A stretch of 64,000 bases of DNA from CALAED01 sp036378315 (GTDB taxonomy: Bacteria; Actinomycetota; Actinomycetes; Streptosporangiales; Streptosporangiaceae), in assembly GCA_036378315.1 (NCBI GenBank), contig DASUWU010000071.1:1-64000 (forward strand). Reading direction: 5' to 3'. The stretch's first letter is position 1; every line of letters starts with the position of its first letter. Positions 8,614 to 18,098 of this stretch are shown piece by piece. The translations under genes and the position numbers were made by a program. The notes beneath the pieces were generated by a model. That model was not told where the DNA came from, did not search any database, and saw nothing but the letters and a program-made list of their open reading frames with translations.

Positions 8614-9411
8614 TCACTTGGCCGCCTCGGTGAACACCGCGTCCAGCATGTCGGCGGTGACCCGGCCGGTGAAGGTGTTCTGCTGGCTCGGGTGGTAGCA
8701 GCCGAGCAGCCGGACCGGATGCCCATCGGGCGCCGTGAGGTCGACCTCGACTCCGTGACCAAAGGGCGGCCGGGGACGGGGCAGCCCGTAGCCGGCCTGC
8801 CGGAGGGCCGGCCACACGCCCTGCCAGGCGTAGCCGCCGAGCGCCACGATCGAGCGCACGCCACCGGCGACCTCTGCCACCTCGCGGGCCAGCCACGGCA
8901 GGCAGGTGGCCCGTTCGTCCGGGGTGGGCTTGTTGTCCGGCGGCGCGCAGCGCACCGTCGCCACCACCCGCACCCCGATCAACCGCTGGCCGTCCCCGGC
9001 GTACGTGCTGGTCGGCAACGCCGCCAGCCCGACCCGGTGCAGCGACGCGAACAGCCAGTCACCCGACCGGTCCCCCGTGAAGATCCGTCCGGTCCGGTTG
9101 CCGCCGTGCGCGGCCGGCGCCAGGCCGACGACCAGGATTCGTGGCCGGTCGTCGCCCCAGCCCGGTATGGGCCGGCCCCAGTATTCCTCTGCGGCGTACG
9201 CCCGGCGCCGCTGGACCGCGACCCGCTCGCGCCACTCGACGAGCCGCGGGCAGGCGCGGCACACCGACTGCCTGGCGGCCAGTTCGGCGAGCGTGGGCGC
9301 CGCGGCGGCCAGCTCCCGTACGTCCTGCGGCCCGCGCGCCACCGGCGTGTCCGGCCCGGCCGGATCGTCCGGCCAGCCCGTCCCGGGCCGGACGTACGGC
9401 GCGTTGGTCAT
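8614..9411 (-). CDS. uracil-DNA glycosylase, family 5 (UdgB-like)
   Basis: A 265-aa base-excision repair enzyme that removes uracil, and probably hypoxanthine, from DNA. Seen: iron-sulfur cysteines beginning CRACPRL near the N-terminus and continuing in RCAPPDNKPTPDERATC. Motif 1 is GLAPAAHGGNRTGRIFTGD, with no Asp/Asn water activator, as in family 5. Motif 2 is CYHPSQQNTFTG, with the HPS that inserts into the helix. The ATG at 9411 has AGGA at good distance; an in-frame ATG lies at 9420. The ~290 bp between it and the ndh operator hold nothing recognisable. Confidence 0.9.
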   Translation of the reverse strand: MTNAPYVRPGTGWPDDPAGPDTPVARGPQDVRELAAAAPTLAELAARQSVCRACPRLVEWRERVAVQRRRAYAAEEYWGRPIPGWGDDRPRILVVGLAPAAHGGNRTGRIFTGDRSGDWLFASLHRVGLAALPTSTYAGDGQRLIGVRVVATVRCAPPDNKPTPDERATCLPWLAREVAEVAGGVRSIVALGGYAWQGVWPALRQAGYGLPRPRPPFGHGVEVDLTAPDGHPVRLLGCYHPSQQNTFTGRVTADMLDAVFTEAAK

Positions 9412-9433
9412 GTCGCCCATCCTGCCAGGGCGC

Positions 9434-10219
9434 TCACGACGGCCGGCGGGCCGAACGCACCCGGTAGCGCAGCAACCGTGCCAGGTAGGCCGCCAGCTCG
9501 ACGGAGTAGCGGTACCAGAGACGCCTCGGATCTCGGTACAACCGATACAGGAACCCGATCCGCAGCCTCAGCACCCAGGAGGGGTACCACTCGCGCCGTT
9601 CGGCCAGGTGCTCGAGGTAGGCGCCGCAGGTGATGATGACCGGTACGTCGAGCCGGTCCCGGTTGTCGATCACGAATGCCTGCTGCAGCGGCGTGCCGAG
9701 ACCGACCTGAAGGATGTCCGGCTTCGCCTCGTTGATCTCCGCGACGATCCGGTCCGCGTGCTCCGCCGGGAGCCGGCCGCCGTCCGTGCCCCAGTGGCCG
9801 TGTTGGGTGCCGACGACGGCGACGCCCGGGTACCACCTTTCGAGGTTCTCGGCCGCTTCGGCCGCGACGCCGGGTGCGTTGCCGAACAGGTAGACCCGCC
9901 AGCCCTCCGCGGCCGCCGACCCGAAGATGTCGTCGGTCAGGTCGTCGTTGGCCATCCTGCACGGCAGCCTGCGGCCGAGGACGCGCGCGGCCAGCACCAC
10001 CCCCCAGCCGTCGGCCAGGGTGAGATCGAAGGAGTTCATCAGGTCGCGCAGCCGGCGGTCGTGCTGCGCGGCCATGACGTAGTTGGGGTTGGCGAAGGTG
10101 ACGAGCAGTTGCCTGCGGGTGCGCACCGCCTCGTCGAGGAGCCGCCGCAGCAGCGGCACGTCGGCGACGCTCACCCGTACGCCCATGACATCGACGGTTT
10201 CGTGCGGCCAGCCCGGCAT
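9434..10219 (-). CDS. WecG/TagA/CpsF family glycosyltransferase
   Basis: A 261-aa GT26-type enzyme that transfers a hexosamine-type sugar to a polyprenyl-linked acceptor on the cytoplasmic membrane face. Seen: FANPNYVMAAQ, then DLTLADGWGVVLAAR (the usual catalytic-site region), YLFGNAPGV, and VGLGTPLQQAFV near residue 180. The C-terminal 60 residues are basic and aromatic (RIGFLYRLYRDPRRLWYRY), fitting membrane attachment. Length is typical. It lies 13 kb from the polysaccharide locus and next to housekeeping genes, so a link to that locus is not shown. GGGAG precedes the ATG. Confidence 0.88.
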   Translation of the reverse strand: MPGWPHETVDVMGVRVSVADVPLLRRLLDEAVRTRRQLLVTFANPNYVMAAQHDRRLRDLMNSFDLTLADGWGVVLAARVLGRRLPCRMANDDLTDDIFGSAAAEGWRVYLFGNAPGVAAEAAENLERWYPGVAVVGTQHGHWGTDGGRLPAEHADRIVAEINEAKPDILQVGLGTPLQQAFVIDNRDRLDVPVIITCGAYLEHLAERREWYPSWVLRLRIGFLYRLYRDPRRLWYRYSVELAAYLARLLRYRVRSARRPS

Positions 10220-10364
10220 CGCTCTCCCTGCGAGACCCGCTACGGAAACGTACGGGAAAAGGGAGCATATCGATGGGCAATGCGTCGTCGTGGCGAAAGT
10301 AACGAATCGTTATCGCGGTGACGGACTGGCGGATTGGGGCTCGCCGGAGAACCCGGCCGAGCGG

Positions 10365-11306
10365 CTACAGGAGCGACCAGGCGATGCCGTCGAGGATGTC
10401 GTGCTCGCTGACCACCACGGCGCCGAAGCCGTACTCACGCATGATGCGGTCGAGGATGAGCGCGCCGGCGCCGATGACATCCACCCGTCCCGGATGCATG
10501 ACGCCGATCGCGGCCCGCTGCCGGTGGGTCGAGTGGAGCAGCATGCGCGTCACTTCGTGCACCTGGGCGCTGGTGATGCGCGACAGGTGGATGCGCGCCG
10601 GATCGTAGGCGGGCAGGTCGAGCGCGATACCGGCCACCGTGGTGACCGACCCGGCCAGCCCCACCAGGGTGCGGGCCTGGTCGACCGGCACCGCCGCGCG
10701 CACCGTGGCCAGCGCGGCGTCGATGTCGGCCACCGCCGCGGCGATCTGCTCGGGTGTGGGCGGGTCGCCGCGCAGGTGCCGCTCGGTCATCCGGACGCAG
10801 CCGATGTCGACCGACCACGCCGACTCCGCCTCGGCACCGCCATAGACGAACTCGGTCGAGCCACCGCCGATGTCGGCCACGAGGTACGGCTTCGCCGGGC
10901 GCGGCACGGCCAGGTCGCGGGTGGTCCCGGAGAACTCGCGGGTGGCCCCGGCGAAGGACAGGGCGGCCTCTTCGGCGCCGGTGACGACCTCGGGCGCGAC
11001 GCCGAAGATGTCGACCACCCCGGCGACGAACTCGTCGCGGTTGCGGGCGTCCCGGGTTGCGCTGGTGGCCACGACGCGAACCGCCTGGGCCCGGTGCGCC
11101 TCGATGAGCTTGGCGTACACGCGCATCGCCGCGAACGTGCGGTCAAGGGCCTCGGGGGCCAGCATGCCGGTCTGGTCAACGCCCTGGCCCAGCCGGACGA
11201 TCTCCATCCGCCGTTCCACGTCGACGAGCCGGTCACCGATATCGGCGATGAGCAGCCGCACCGAGTTCGTCCCGCAGTCGACTGCTGCGACACGTTTCAC
11301 CGCCAC
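10365..11306 (-). CDS. ppx: exopolyphosphatase, Ppx/GppA family
   Basis: A 313-aa single-domain Ppx/GppA protein that hydrolyses polyphosphate or pppGpp. Seen: actin-like phosphate-1 motif VAAVDCGTNSVRLLI at the N-terminus, EEAALSFAGA, and phosphate-2 motif YLVADIGGGSTEFVYG. It lacks the C-terminal HD domain of longer PPX enzymes, like the short actinobacterial paralogues. The GTG start at 11306 follows AGGAGG by 5 bp and overlaps the end of the DUF501 gene by 10 bp, so the two are cotranscribed. Confidence 0.92.
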   Translation of the reverse strand: MAVKRVAAVDCGTNSVRLLIADIGDRLVDVERRMEIVRLGQGVDQTGMLAPEALDRTFAAMRVYAKLIEAHRAQAVRVVATSATRDARNRDEFVAGVVDIFGVAPEVVTGAEEAALSFAGATREFSGTTRDLAVPRPAKPYLVADIGGGSTEFVYGGAEAESAWSVDIGCVRMTERHLRGDPPTPEQIAAAVADIDAALATVRAAVPVDQARTLVGLAGSVTTVAGIALDLPAYDPARIHLSRITSAQVHEVTRMLLHSTHRQRAAIGVMHPGRVDVIGAGALILDRIMREYGFGAVVVSEHDILDGIAWSLL

Positions 11307-11896
11307 GGCACCTCCTCGTTCCCGCTCTCGGGGGAGATCATTATCTGTTCGGGCCCGTCGTTGTAAAGAGGCACGTCGCTGTTAAGAGGCACGTCGTTGT
11401 CAGGAGGATGGACGCACGGGCCGGGCCGCCCCCACTCGGGCAGCGCGTCGAGCGCCTCCCGGCCGAACGGGTTCGCCCCTGGAACGGCCAGTTCGTGCGC
11501 CACCAGCGCGTGCAGGCATTTCACCCGGTCCGGCATCCCGCCGGCGGACTGGACGCCGGCGGGCAGCGGCTCGACGCCGGCCGCCAGGGCCGCGGCGGTC
11601 CGGCGGCCGCGGTAGTCGGCGTCCGCGGCCCGGTAGCGGGCGGCGAGCTCCGGGTCGGCCGCCAGCCGGGCCGTCATCGTCCGCATGAGCCCGCTCGCCT
11701 CCAGCCGGCCGATCGCGGAGGCGGCCCGTGGGCAGGTGAGGTAATAGAGGGTGGGGAACGGCGTGCCGTCGGCCAGCCGTGGCGCCGTCTCGATGACGTC
11801 GGGCAGGCCGCACCGGCACCGGTGCGCGACGCCGCGCACCGCCCGCGGCGGGCGTCCGAGCTGGGCGGCGACGGCCGCCCGATCGCGTTCCTCCAT
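11297..11896 (-). CDS. DUF501 family protein
   Basis: About 199 aa, cytosolic. Family hallmarks seen are AAVAAQLGRPPRAVRGVAHRC, CGLPDVIETAPRL, GTPFPTLYYLTCPRA, and GGMPDRVKCLHALVAHELA. Family function is unknown, but it sits with eno, ftsB and ppx in most actinobacteria. The last ~30 residues carry a repeat (DNDVPLNSDVPLYNDGP) made by an 18-bp tandem duplication and are not expected to be conserved. Start uncertain: the frame is open to a GTG at 11920, in a region with a 14-bp direct duplication; the ATG at 11896 fits the family length. Confidence 0.88.
   Translation of the reverse strand: MEERDRAAVAAQLGRPPRAVRGVAHRCRCGLPDVIETAPRLADGTPFPTLYYLTCPRAASAIGRLEASGLMRTMTARLAADPELAARYRAADADYRGRRTAAALAAGVEPLPAGVQSAGGMPDRVKCLHALVAHELAVPGANPFGREALDALPEWGRPGPCVHPPDNDVPLNSDVPLYNDGPEQIMISPESGNEEVPWR
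11356..11409. repeat. 18-bp tandem repeat, 3 imperfect copies
   Basis: Units start at 11356, 11374 and 11392 (consensus CGTCGTTGTAAAGAGGCA). They encode the repeated six-residue C-terminal tail of the DUF501 protein, just before the overlap with ppx. Confidence 0.85.
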
Positions 11897-12077
11897 GTGT
11901 TCCCACCCGGTTGTTCCCACCCGGTCAATGGGTCCCCTCCAGAACCCTCACCTGAGTCCCCGTACCACGACGGTACCTGTGGGCGGCGCCGCCGGGGCCG
12001 GGACGGCCGAACAAGGAGACGAACGCCACCTGGCCCACCCCTCGCGGCGGCCCACTCCTCGCGGCGGTCCGTCCGGC

Positions 12078-12458
12078 TCAGCGGCCCTTGTCGGCGGCCT
12101 CCACCGAACGCCACAGCGTGACGTACCACGGGGGCGTGCGGGGGGCGTGCCCCGGCCTGGCGGCCCGCCCGGCCGGGTTGTCGTCGCCGACCACGACGTA
12201 GCACTTCTCGCCCGGCATGCAGTAGTGCAGCCGGCGGCGGGCCTCCCGCTTGATGTAGGAGTCGTCGCCGAGCCGCTGCTTGTGCTGGGCGAGCTGCTCG
12301 ACCTGCCGCTGCGCTTCGCGGTGCTGCTCGCGCAGCGCGGCGATCTCGCGGCGTTGCGCGATGTACTCCCTGATGGGGTACGCCAGGCTCAGCGCGATCG
12401 CGCACACCACGACGGCCAGGATCGCCGCCCGGCTGGTGAGATGCGTACGGCTGGTCAT
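12078..12458 (-). CDS. septum formation initiator, FtsB/DivIC family
   Basis: A 126-aa bitopic membrane protein of the divisome. One transmembrane helix (about 11-30) is followed by a coiled coil (IAQRREIAALREQHREAQRQVEQLAQ, 33-60). Then comes the conserved DDSYIKREARRRLHYCMPGEKCYVV. Known partners of the family are FtsL and FtsQ in septal peptidoglycan synthesis. It starts 22 bp after eno, in the usual eno-ftsB-DUF501-ppx order. Confidence 0.92.
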   Translation of the reverse strand: MTSRTHLTSRAAILAVVVCAIALSLAYPIREYIAQRREIAALREQHREAQRQVEQLAQHKQRLGDDSYIKREARRRLHYCMPGEKCYVVVGDDNPAGRAARPGHAPRTPPWYVTLWRSVEAADKGR

Positions 12459-12480
12459 CGCGATCGGCCCGGCCGCGCCG

Positions 12481-13764
12481 TCAGCCGTCCCCGCGGAACT
12501 TCGGGAACGCGGCGGCTCCCGCGTAACGGGCCGCGTCGTCGAGCAGCTCCTCGATGCGCATCAGCTGGTTGTACTTCGCCACCCGGTCGCTACGCGCCGG
12601 GGCGCCCGTCTTGATCTGACCGGCGTTGGTGGCGACCACCAGGTCGGCGATGGTGGCGTCCTCGGTCTCGCCCGACCGGTGGCTCACCATGCACGTGTAG
12701 CCGCTGCGGTGCGCCAGCGCGACCGCCTCGAGCGTCTCGGTGAGCGTGCCGATCTGGTTGACCTTGACCAGCAGCGAGTTGGCCGTGCCGGAGTCGATGC
12801 CGCGGCGCAGCCGTTCCATGTTGGTGACGAAGATGTCATCGCCGACGATCTGCACCGAGTCGCCGATCGCCTCGGTCAGCCCCTGCCAGCCGGCCCAGTC
12901 CTCCTCGGCCAGCGGGTCTTCGATGGACACCAGGGGGTAGCCGCCGAGCAGGTCGCGGTAGTAGGCGGTCATGTCGTCGGCCGACTTCTTCGAGCCCTCG
13001 AACTCGTACGCGCCGTCGGAGTGGAACTCGGTCGCCGCCGCGTCGAGGGCCAGCGCGACGTCGCGGCCAGGGACCAGGCCCGCCTTGCCGATCGCCTCGA
13101 TGATCAAATCGAGGGCCGTGCGGTTGCTGGGCAGGTCGGGGGCGAAGCCGCCCTCGTCGCCGAGCCCGGTGGACAGGCCCTTGCCCTTGAGCACGGACTT
13201 GAGCGCGTGGTAGACCTCGGCGCCCCAGCGCACCGCCTCACTGAACGTGGGCGCGCCGATCGGCGCGATCATGAACTCCTGGATGTCCACGTTGGAGTCG
13301 GCGTGCGCGCCGCCGTTGAGGATGTTCATCATCGGCACCGGCAGCAGGTGCGCGTTGGGACCGCCGACGTAGCGGAACAGCGGGAGCCCCGCGGACTCGG
13401 CGGCGGCGTGCGCCACGGCCAGGCTGACGCCGAGGATCGCGTTGGCGCCCAGCCGGGACTTGCTCGGCGTGCCGTCGAGGTCGATGAGCGTCTGGTCGAT
13501 GATCCGCTGATCGGCGGCGTCGTAACCGACGATGGCCGGGGCGATGTCGTCCTCGACCGCGGTGACCGCCTTCCGCACGCCCTTGCCGCCATAGCGCTCG
13601 GCGCCGTCGCGCAGCTCGACCGCCTCGAACTGGCCGGTGGACGCTCCGCTTGGCACGGCCGCGCGCCCTTCGCTGCCGTCGTCGAGCAGCACGTCGACCT
13701 CGACAGTGGGATTGCCGCGGGAATCGAGGATCTCCCGGGCGACTACGGCGTCGATCGACGACAC
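12481..13764 (-). CDS. eno: enolase
   Basis: A 427-aa glycolytic enzyme converting 2-phosphoglycerate to phosphoenolpyruvate. Seen: N-terminal AREILDSRGNPTVEVDV, GASTGQFEAVELRDG, metal and catalytic region IEDPLAEEDWAGW, QIVGDDIFVTN, and the signature LLVKVNQIGTLTET followed by SHRSGETED. Chosen start is the GTG at 13764, preceded by AAGGAG at 6 bp, giving the standard length; the frame continues upstream only as Arg/Pro-rich sequence. Confidence 0.97.
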   Translation of the reverse strand: MSSIDAVVAREILDSRGNPTVEVDVLLDDGSEGRAAVPSGASTGQFEAVELRDGAERYGGKGVRKAVTAVEDDIAPAIVGYDAADQRIIDQTLIDLDGTPSKSRLGANAILGVSLAVAHAAAESAGLPLFRYVGGPNAHLLPVPMMNILNGGAHADSNVDIQEFMIAPIGAPTFSEAVRWGAEVYHALKSVLKGKGLSTGLGDEGGFAPDLPSNRTALDLIIEAIGKAGLVPGRDVALALDAAATEFHSDGAYEFEGSKKSADDMTAYYRDLLGGYPLVSIEDPLAEEDWAGWQGLTEAIGDSVQIVGDDIFVTNMERLRRGIDSGTANSLLVKVNQIGTLTETLEAVALAHRSGYTCMVSHRSGETEDATIADLVVATNAGQIKTGAPARSDRVAKYNQLMRIEELLDDAARYAGAAAFPKFRGDG

Positions 13765-13900
13765 GAGCGACTCCTTGGGATCGGATGGCTTCCATGGATC
13801 GGGTGGTTCGTCCCCGAGCGTAGTGCCGCGCGGCCCGCGACGCCGAACCGGCACGGCGTGTTTCCACGACCCACTCCGGCCGCCGCCGACCCGGCCGGCG

Positions 13901-16297
13901 TCAGAAGGGCAGCGGCGGGGTCGGTTGGGGCGGTGGCGGCGAGAACTGCGTCGGCGGGCCGGTCGGGAACGGCGGGGTGGGCGAGCTCGGCGGGCTCGGC
14001 GGCTGCGGCCCGCCGCCGCTGACGTACAGGGTCACCGGCCGGCTCGGGTCGGCCTTGGCGCCAGGGCTCGGGGACGTCGCCGCGACGGTGCCGGCTGGGT
14101 ACTGCCCGGACGGCACCCGTCCCGGCGCCACCCGCGCGGTGAACCCCGCGTCCTGCAGCCTGCTCTTCGCCTCGCGCACCGGCAGGCCCAGCACGTCGGG
14201 CACCCGCTGGGAGTCCTCGCCGGAACCCTTGCTGAAGTAGCGCGACGGCGGCCGTACGAAACCGTGCGCGGGGACGCCGCGCAGCGCTCCGACCATGGTG
14301 TCGCGCCAGATCGGCCCGGGGATCGTCGCGCCGAAGACCACCGGATAGAACTGCCCGTCCAGCTTGATGTCGCTCATCGGATACGCGTAGCCGCCGCGCG
14401 GGTCACCAACCCAGACGGCCGCGGCCAGGTCCGGGGTGTAGCCGGCGAACCAGGCGGCGGAGAAGTCGTCCACCGTGCCGGTCTTGGCCGCGGCCGGCCG
14501 GCCGATGCCGAGCCCGGCCCCCGTGCCCTCGGTGAGCACGCCGCGCAGCACGTAGCTGACCGCGTCCGCGACGCCCTTGCGGACCGCCTGGTGGCAGTTC
14601 GCCTCCGGCACCCGGAGCGACCGCCCGGCCGCGTCGGTGATCGATCCGATCGCGATCGGCGAGCAGTACTCGCCGCGCGCCGCGAACGCGGCGTAAGCCG
14701 CCGCCATCCGCACCGGCGAGACCGTGTTCGAGCCCAGCGTCAGCGTCGGGACCTGCTCGAGCGGCGAGCCGTCGGCCCGGCGCATGCCGAGCCGCTCGGC
14801 CATGCGCACCGTGTCGCACAGGCCGACCTTCTTCTCCAGGGCGAGGAAGAACGTGTTGACCGAGTGGTGGGTGCCGGTCAGCAGGCTGAACTTCTTGCCG
14901 CCCTCGCCGTCGGCGGCGTTGTGCAGCGGCTTGGTGTCGCCCACGGGGTCACCCGCGCAGTCGCGGTACCCGGTCGGGACGTACTCGCGCGGCGCCATCA
15001 GCCGCTCGCCGAACGGCATGCCCTCGTTGAGCGCCGCGGCCAGCGTGAACACCTTGAACGTCGATCCGGACTGCATCCCGATGCTGCTGCCGTGCGACTC
15101 GTCGGCGGCGAAGTTGATCCAGGTCCTGCCCCACTCCTTGTCCGGCCCGAGCCGGCGGTCGACCGCCATGCCCTTGATCTCGCCGGTGCCCGGCTCGACC
15201 AGCGCCTCTGCCGCGGCCTTGTGCGCGCCGTTGCGCGGCGGCACGTGCCGGTCGACCGCCCGCTGCGCGGCCCGCTGCACCTGCCAGTCGAGCGTCGTAC
15301 GGATCGTCAGGCCGCCGCGCTGCAGCAGTCGCAGCCGCTCCTGCGCCGTCGCGCCGAAGACCGGGTTGCCGAGGATCTCCCGTTGCACGTAGTCGCAGAA
15401 GAACGGCGCCTTGCTGGACACGCAGCCGTTCGGGGTGCTGTGCGGATGCAGCCCGAGCGGGCGGCGGGCGGCCGCCTGGGCCTCGGCCGCCGGCACCCAG
15501 CCCAGCTCCCGCATGCGCTCGAGCACGGTGTCGCGGCGCTCCCTCGCCGCCCCGGGATGCAGCCGCGGGTTGTACGCGAACGGGTACCGCACCACCCCGG
15601 CCAGCGTGGCCGCCTCGGCGAGCGTCAGCCGGGACGCCGGCTTGCCGAAGTACCGCCTGGCCGCCGCCTCGATCCCGTACGCGCCGTCGCCGAAGTAGGC
15701 GATGTTCAGGTAGCGCCGCAGGATCTCGTCCTTGGGCAGCAGTTTCTCCAGCTGCATGGCATAGCGCAGCTCGCGCACCTTGCGGGCCGGGGTGACCGCG
15801 AGCGCCGCCTTGCGTTCCGCGTCCGTCCGCGCGCTCTCGAACAGCACGTTCTTGACGTACTGCTGGGTCAGCCCGGAGCCGCCCTGGGTGACGCTGCCGG
15901 AGCGCATGTTGTGCACGAGCGCCCTGATCGTCCCCTTCGTGTCGAGCGCGCCGTGCTCGTAGAACCGGCTGTCCTCGATCGCCAGGACGGCCTTCCTGGC
16001 CACCGGCGCGATCTGGTCGAGCCGCACCTCCACCCGGTTCTCGAAGTAGAACGTGGCGAGCAGCGACCCGTCGGCCGCGAGGATCCTGGATCGCTGGGGC
16101 AGCGGTGGGGTGCGCAGGTCGCTCGGCATGCTCTCGAACCAGTCGGCCGACCGCCGCGCCCCCATGCCGGCCGACCCGACGAGCGGCAGCACCAGCAGCG
16201 CCACCAGAATGCCCGCGCCGACCGCCGCGCCTACCAGCCCGCCGATCGTTCTCGTGACCCGGAACGGACGCCTCGACCCACGGCCCCTGTACGCCAC
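13901..16297 (-). CDS. class A penicillin-binding protein with PASTA domain
   Basis: A 798-aa bifunctional peptidoglycan synthase. Order: short basic N-terminus; one membrane helix (about 17-41); GT51 glycosyltransferase (AIEDSRFYEHGALDTKGT, GGSGLTQQYVKN); transpeptidase with SxxK in GSTFK, SxN as SVN, and KTG in AAKTGTVDDF. A single PASTA domain follows (RVPDVLGLPVREAKSRLQDAG...VTLYVSGGG), then a Pro-rich tail. All catalytic motifs are intact. The PASTA domain may sense or bind peptidoglycan. Chosen start is the GTG at 16297 just before the basic segment and helix; the longer open frame upstream overlaps mazG and is Arg-rich. It is placed between mazG and eno. Confidence 0.94.
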   Translation of the reverse strand: MAYRGRGSRRPFRVTRTIGGLVGAAVGAGILVALLVLPLVGSAGMGARRSADWFESMPSDLRTPPLPQRSRILAADGSLLATFYFENRVEVRLDQIAPVARKAVLAIEDSRFYEHGALDTKGTIRALVHNMRSGSVTQGGSGLTQQYVKNVLFESARTDAERKAALAVTPARKVRELRYAMQLEKLLPKDEILRRYLNIAYFGDGAYGIEAAARRYFGKPASRLTLAEAATLAGVVRYPFAYNPRLHPGAARERRDTVLERMRELGWVPAAEAQAAARRPLGLHPHSTPNGCVSSKAPFFCDYVQREILGNPVFGATAQERLRLLQRGGLTIRTTLDWQVQRAAQRAVDRHVPPRNGAHKAAAEALVEPGTGEIKGMAVDRRLGPDKEWGRTWINFAADESHGSSIGMQSGSTFKVFTLAAALNEGMPFGERLMAPREYVPTGYRDCAGDPVGDTKPLHNAADGEGGKKFSLLTGTHHSVNTFFLALEKKVGLCDTVRMAERLGMRRADGSPLEQVPTLTLGSNTVSPVRMAAAYAAFAARGEYCSPIAIGSITDAAGRSLRVPEANCHQAVRKGVADAVSYVLRGVLTEGTGAGLGIGRPAAAKTGTVDDFSAAWFAGYTPDLAAAVWVGDPRGGYAYPMSDIKLDGQFYPVVFGATIPGPIWRDTMVGALRGVPAHGFVRPPSRYFSKGSGEDSQRVPDVLGLPVREAKSRLQDAGFTARVAPGRVPSGQYPAGTVAATSPSPGAKADPSRPVTLYVSGGGPQPPSPPSSPTPPFPTGPPTQFSPPPPQPTPPLPF

Positions 16298-16380
16298 ACC
16301 GACGAGACTAAGACGCCGAGATGACGCTCTCCTAACAAAATCTTGGCGGACATCTTCCCTGCGCTGGTGCGGGCGATGGC

Positions 16381-17346
16381 TCAGGTTGGCGAGTCGGGGG
16401 CGGTGCGGGACCAGGATTCGACGCGGGCGCGAAAGTCGCGGGCGGCGGCACGCAGCTCGCTCTCGGGGTCGATGCCCTCGTCGCGCGCCTTCGTGACCAG
16501 CGCGAACAGCTCGGCGGCCAGGCCGCGGCCCACAGCGTACAGCTCCTCTGGAACGCCGGCGCGGGCGGCGCGGCGCTGGAGTTGGGCGGACAGGGCCAGC
16601 GCCGGCTGGCCCATCGGGACCCCGTCGAAGATGCCGTCGGCGTTCTTGGCGGCGCGTTCCGCGGCCTTGATGTCGTCCCAGTTGGCGATCACCTCGTCGG
16701 CGCCGTCGACCCGTACGGAGCCGAAGACGTGCGGGTGGCGCCTGACCAGCTTGTCGACGATCGCGGCGGCCACGTCGTCGATCGCGAAGGCCGTCTCGTC
16801 GGTGCGCTCGGCCGCCACGACCGAGTGGAAGGCGACCTGCAGCAGGACGTCCCCCAGCTCCTCGCGCAGCTCGGACAGCTCGCCGCGCTCGATCGTGTCC
16901 ACCACCTCGTAGGCCTCCTCGACGAGGTAGGGGGCGAGCGTGGCGTGCGTCTGCTTGCGGTCCCACGGGCACTCGCGGCGCAGCGTGTCCATCACCGACA
17001 CCAGGTCGAGCAGCCGGGCGCCCGGCAGGTCGTACGACCCGTGCAGCACCTCGAGCTCGACCGGCCCGTTCGCGGCGACGACGAGGGCGCCGACCGCGCG
17101 CATCAGCTCCTCGTCGCCGTCCGGTCCGGCGAGCCAGACGATCGGCGCCGAGCGGGCTGCGGCCACGAGCGCCTCCGCGTCCGGCGTGGTCACCTCGACC
17201 CGCACCCCCGCCTCGCGTACGTAGGGGAGCTGCGGGTTGCCCGCCTCGGCCAGCACCCGGGACGCCTCGTGCAGCGCCTGCCAGGCCCGCCAGCTGAGCA
17301 GGCCCGGCGCGACCCGATGCGTGGTGGCGAGGAAGATCAACGACAT
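16381..17346 (-). CDS. mazG: nucleoside triphosphate pyrophosphohydrolase MazG
   Basis: A 321-aa cytosolic housecleaning enzyme hydrolysing (d)NTPs to monophosphates. The MazG core begins VMDTLRRECPWDRKQTHATLAPYLVEEAYEV, with the metal-binding ExxE and ELGDVLLQVAFH. An N-terminal ~110-residue extension (FLATTHRVAPGLLSW...) is usual in actinobacteria. Its ATG shares one base with the stop of the SurA-like gene (TGATG), so translation is coupled. Confidence 0.93.
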   Translation of the reverse strand: MSLIFLATTHRVAPGLLSWRAWQALHEASRVLAEAGNPQLPYVREAGVRVEVTTPDAEALVAAARSAPIVWLAGPDGDEELMRAVGALVVAANGPVELEVLHGSYDLPGARLLDLVSVMDTLRRECPWDRKQTHATLAPYLVEEAYEVVDTIERGELSELREELGDVLLQVAFHSVVAAERTDETAFAIDDVAAAIVDKLVRRHPHVFGSVRVDGADEVIANWDDIKAAERAAKNADGIFDGVPMGQPALALSAQLQRRAARAGVPEELYAVGRGLAAELFALVTKARDEGIDPESELRAAARDFRARVESWSRTAPDSPT

Positions 17347-18056
17347 CAGCCGGTTCCGGACTCCGTGCGCGACAGGCGGTAGGTCACCGGGCTCAAGCTG
17401 ACGGTCCTCGGGTCGAAGCCGCCGAACCGCGGACTGATCGTGATCTTCAGCCGCGAGGCGGCCGTCGAGTAGGCCGTCGCGAGCTGCCGGGTGGCGCGTT
17501 CCTGCGCCGCGGGGTCGAGCTGGCCCTGCGCGTTCGGTACCAGGCCGTACCGCTGCAGCAGCTGCCGCTGGAGCAGGGCGGTGCGGGCGAAGTCGGTGGT
17601 GTAGCGCAGCGGGACGTCGGCGGCCAGCACGCTGGGGGCGACCGCGGCCGCCCCGCCCAGGCCGTCGAGCAGCCGGTCGATCTCGCCCTGCGTCACCGTG
17701 ACGCCCTGCTCTTCGGCGACCTCGTCCCAGACCTTGAAGCTGACGAGCTGGTAGAGCGCGCTGCGGTGCGGCGAATCCTGGTCAAAGGGGACCTGCTGCC
17801 CGCGCTGCTGCTCCGTCTGCTGGACGAGCGCCGCCTGCCGGTTGGCGTCGAACTCCTTACGCCACTGCGCGACCGTGTCGTCCAGCCGCGCTGTGGTGAT
17901 GCGCTCGTCGCCGATGGTCGCCGCCGCGCCCATCTTCACCGGGCCGCAGGCGGTCAGCGCGGCGGCCGCGGCGAGCGCGCCGGCGACGGCGGGCACGGCG
18001 GCGCGGAGCGCGAGTGGTCTGTTCACGACGTCACGTCTCTTCACAGTGGTGGTCAT
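17346..18056 (-). CDS. SurA N-terminal-domain lipoprotein
   Basis: A 236-aa predicted lipoprotein: basic start, hydrophobic segment rich in Ala, and lipobox LTAC with Cys37. The mature part, beginning with the ATIGDERITTARLDDTVAQW segment, matches the SurA N-terminal chaperone fold. No parvulin PPIase domain follows, so it is a chaperone-like surface protein at most. It sits between mfd and mazG, as in many actinobacteria. The start is uncertain: a GTG 11 codons downstream is also possible. Confidence 0.82.
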   Translation of the reverse strand: MTTTVKRRDVVNRPLALRAAVPAVAGALAAAAALTACGPVKMGAAATIGDERITTARLDDTVAQWRKEFDANRQAALVQQTEQQRGQQVPFDQDSPHRSALYQLVSFKVWDEVAEEQGVTVTQGEIDRLLDGLGGAAAVAPSVLAADVPLRYTTDFARTALLQRQLLQRYGLVPNAQGQLDPAAQERATRQLATAYSTAASRLKITISPRFGGFDPRTVSLSPVTYRLSRTESGTG

Positions 18057-18098
18057 CGGGTGTGCGTCTTTCCAGTCGTCGGTCCCGTCCGGGCGTCG

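Noticed and set aside
13637..16324. 895-codon open frame on the plus strand opposite the PBP gene
   Set aside because: Arg/His/Pro-rich antisense translation caused by high GC; the opposite strand encodes a complete PBP with all motifs.
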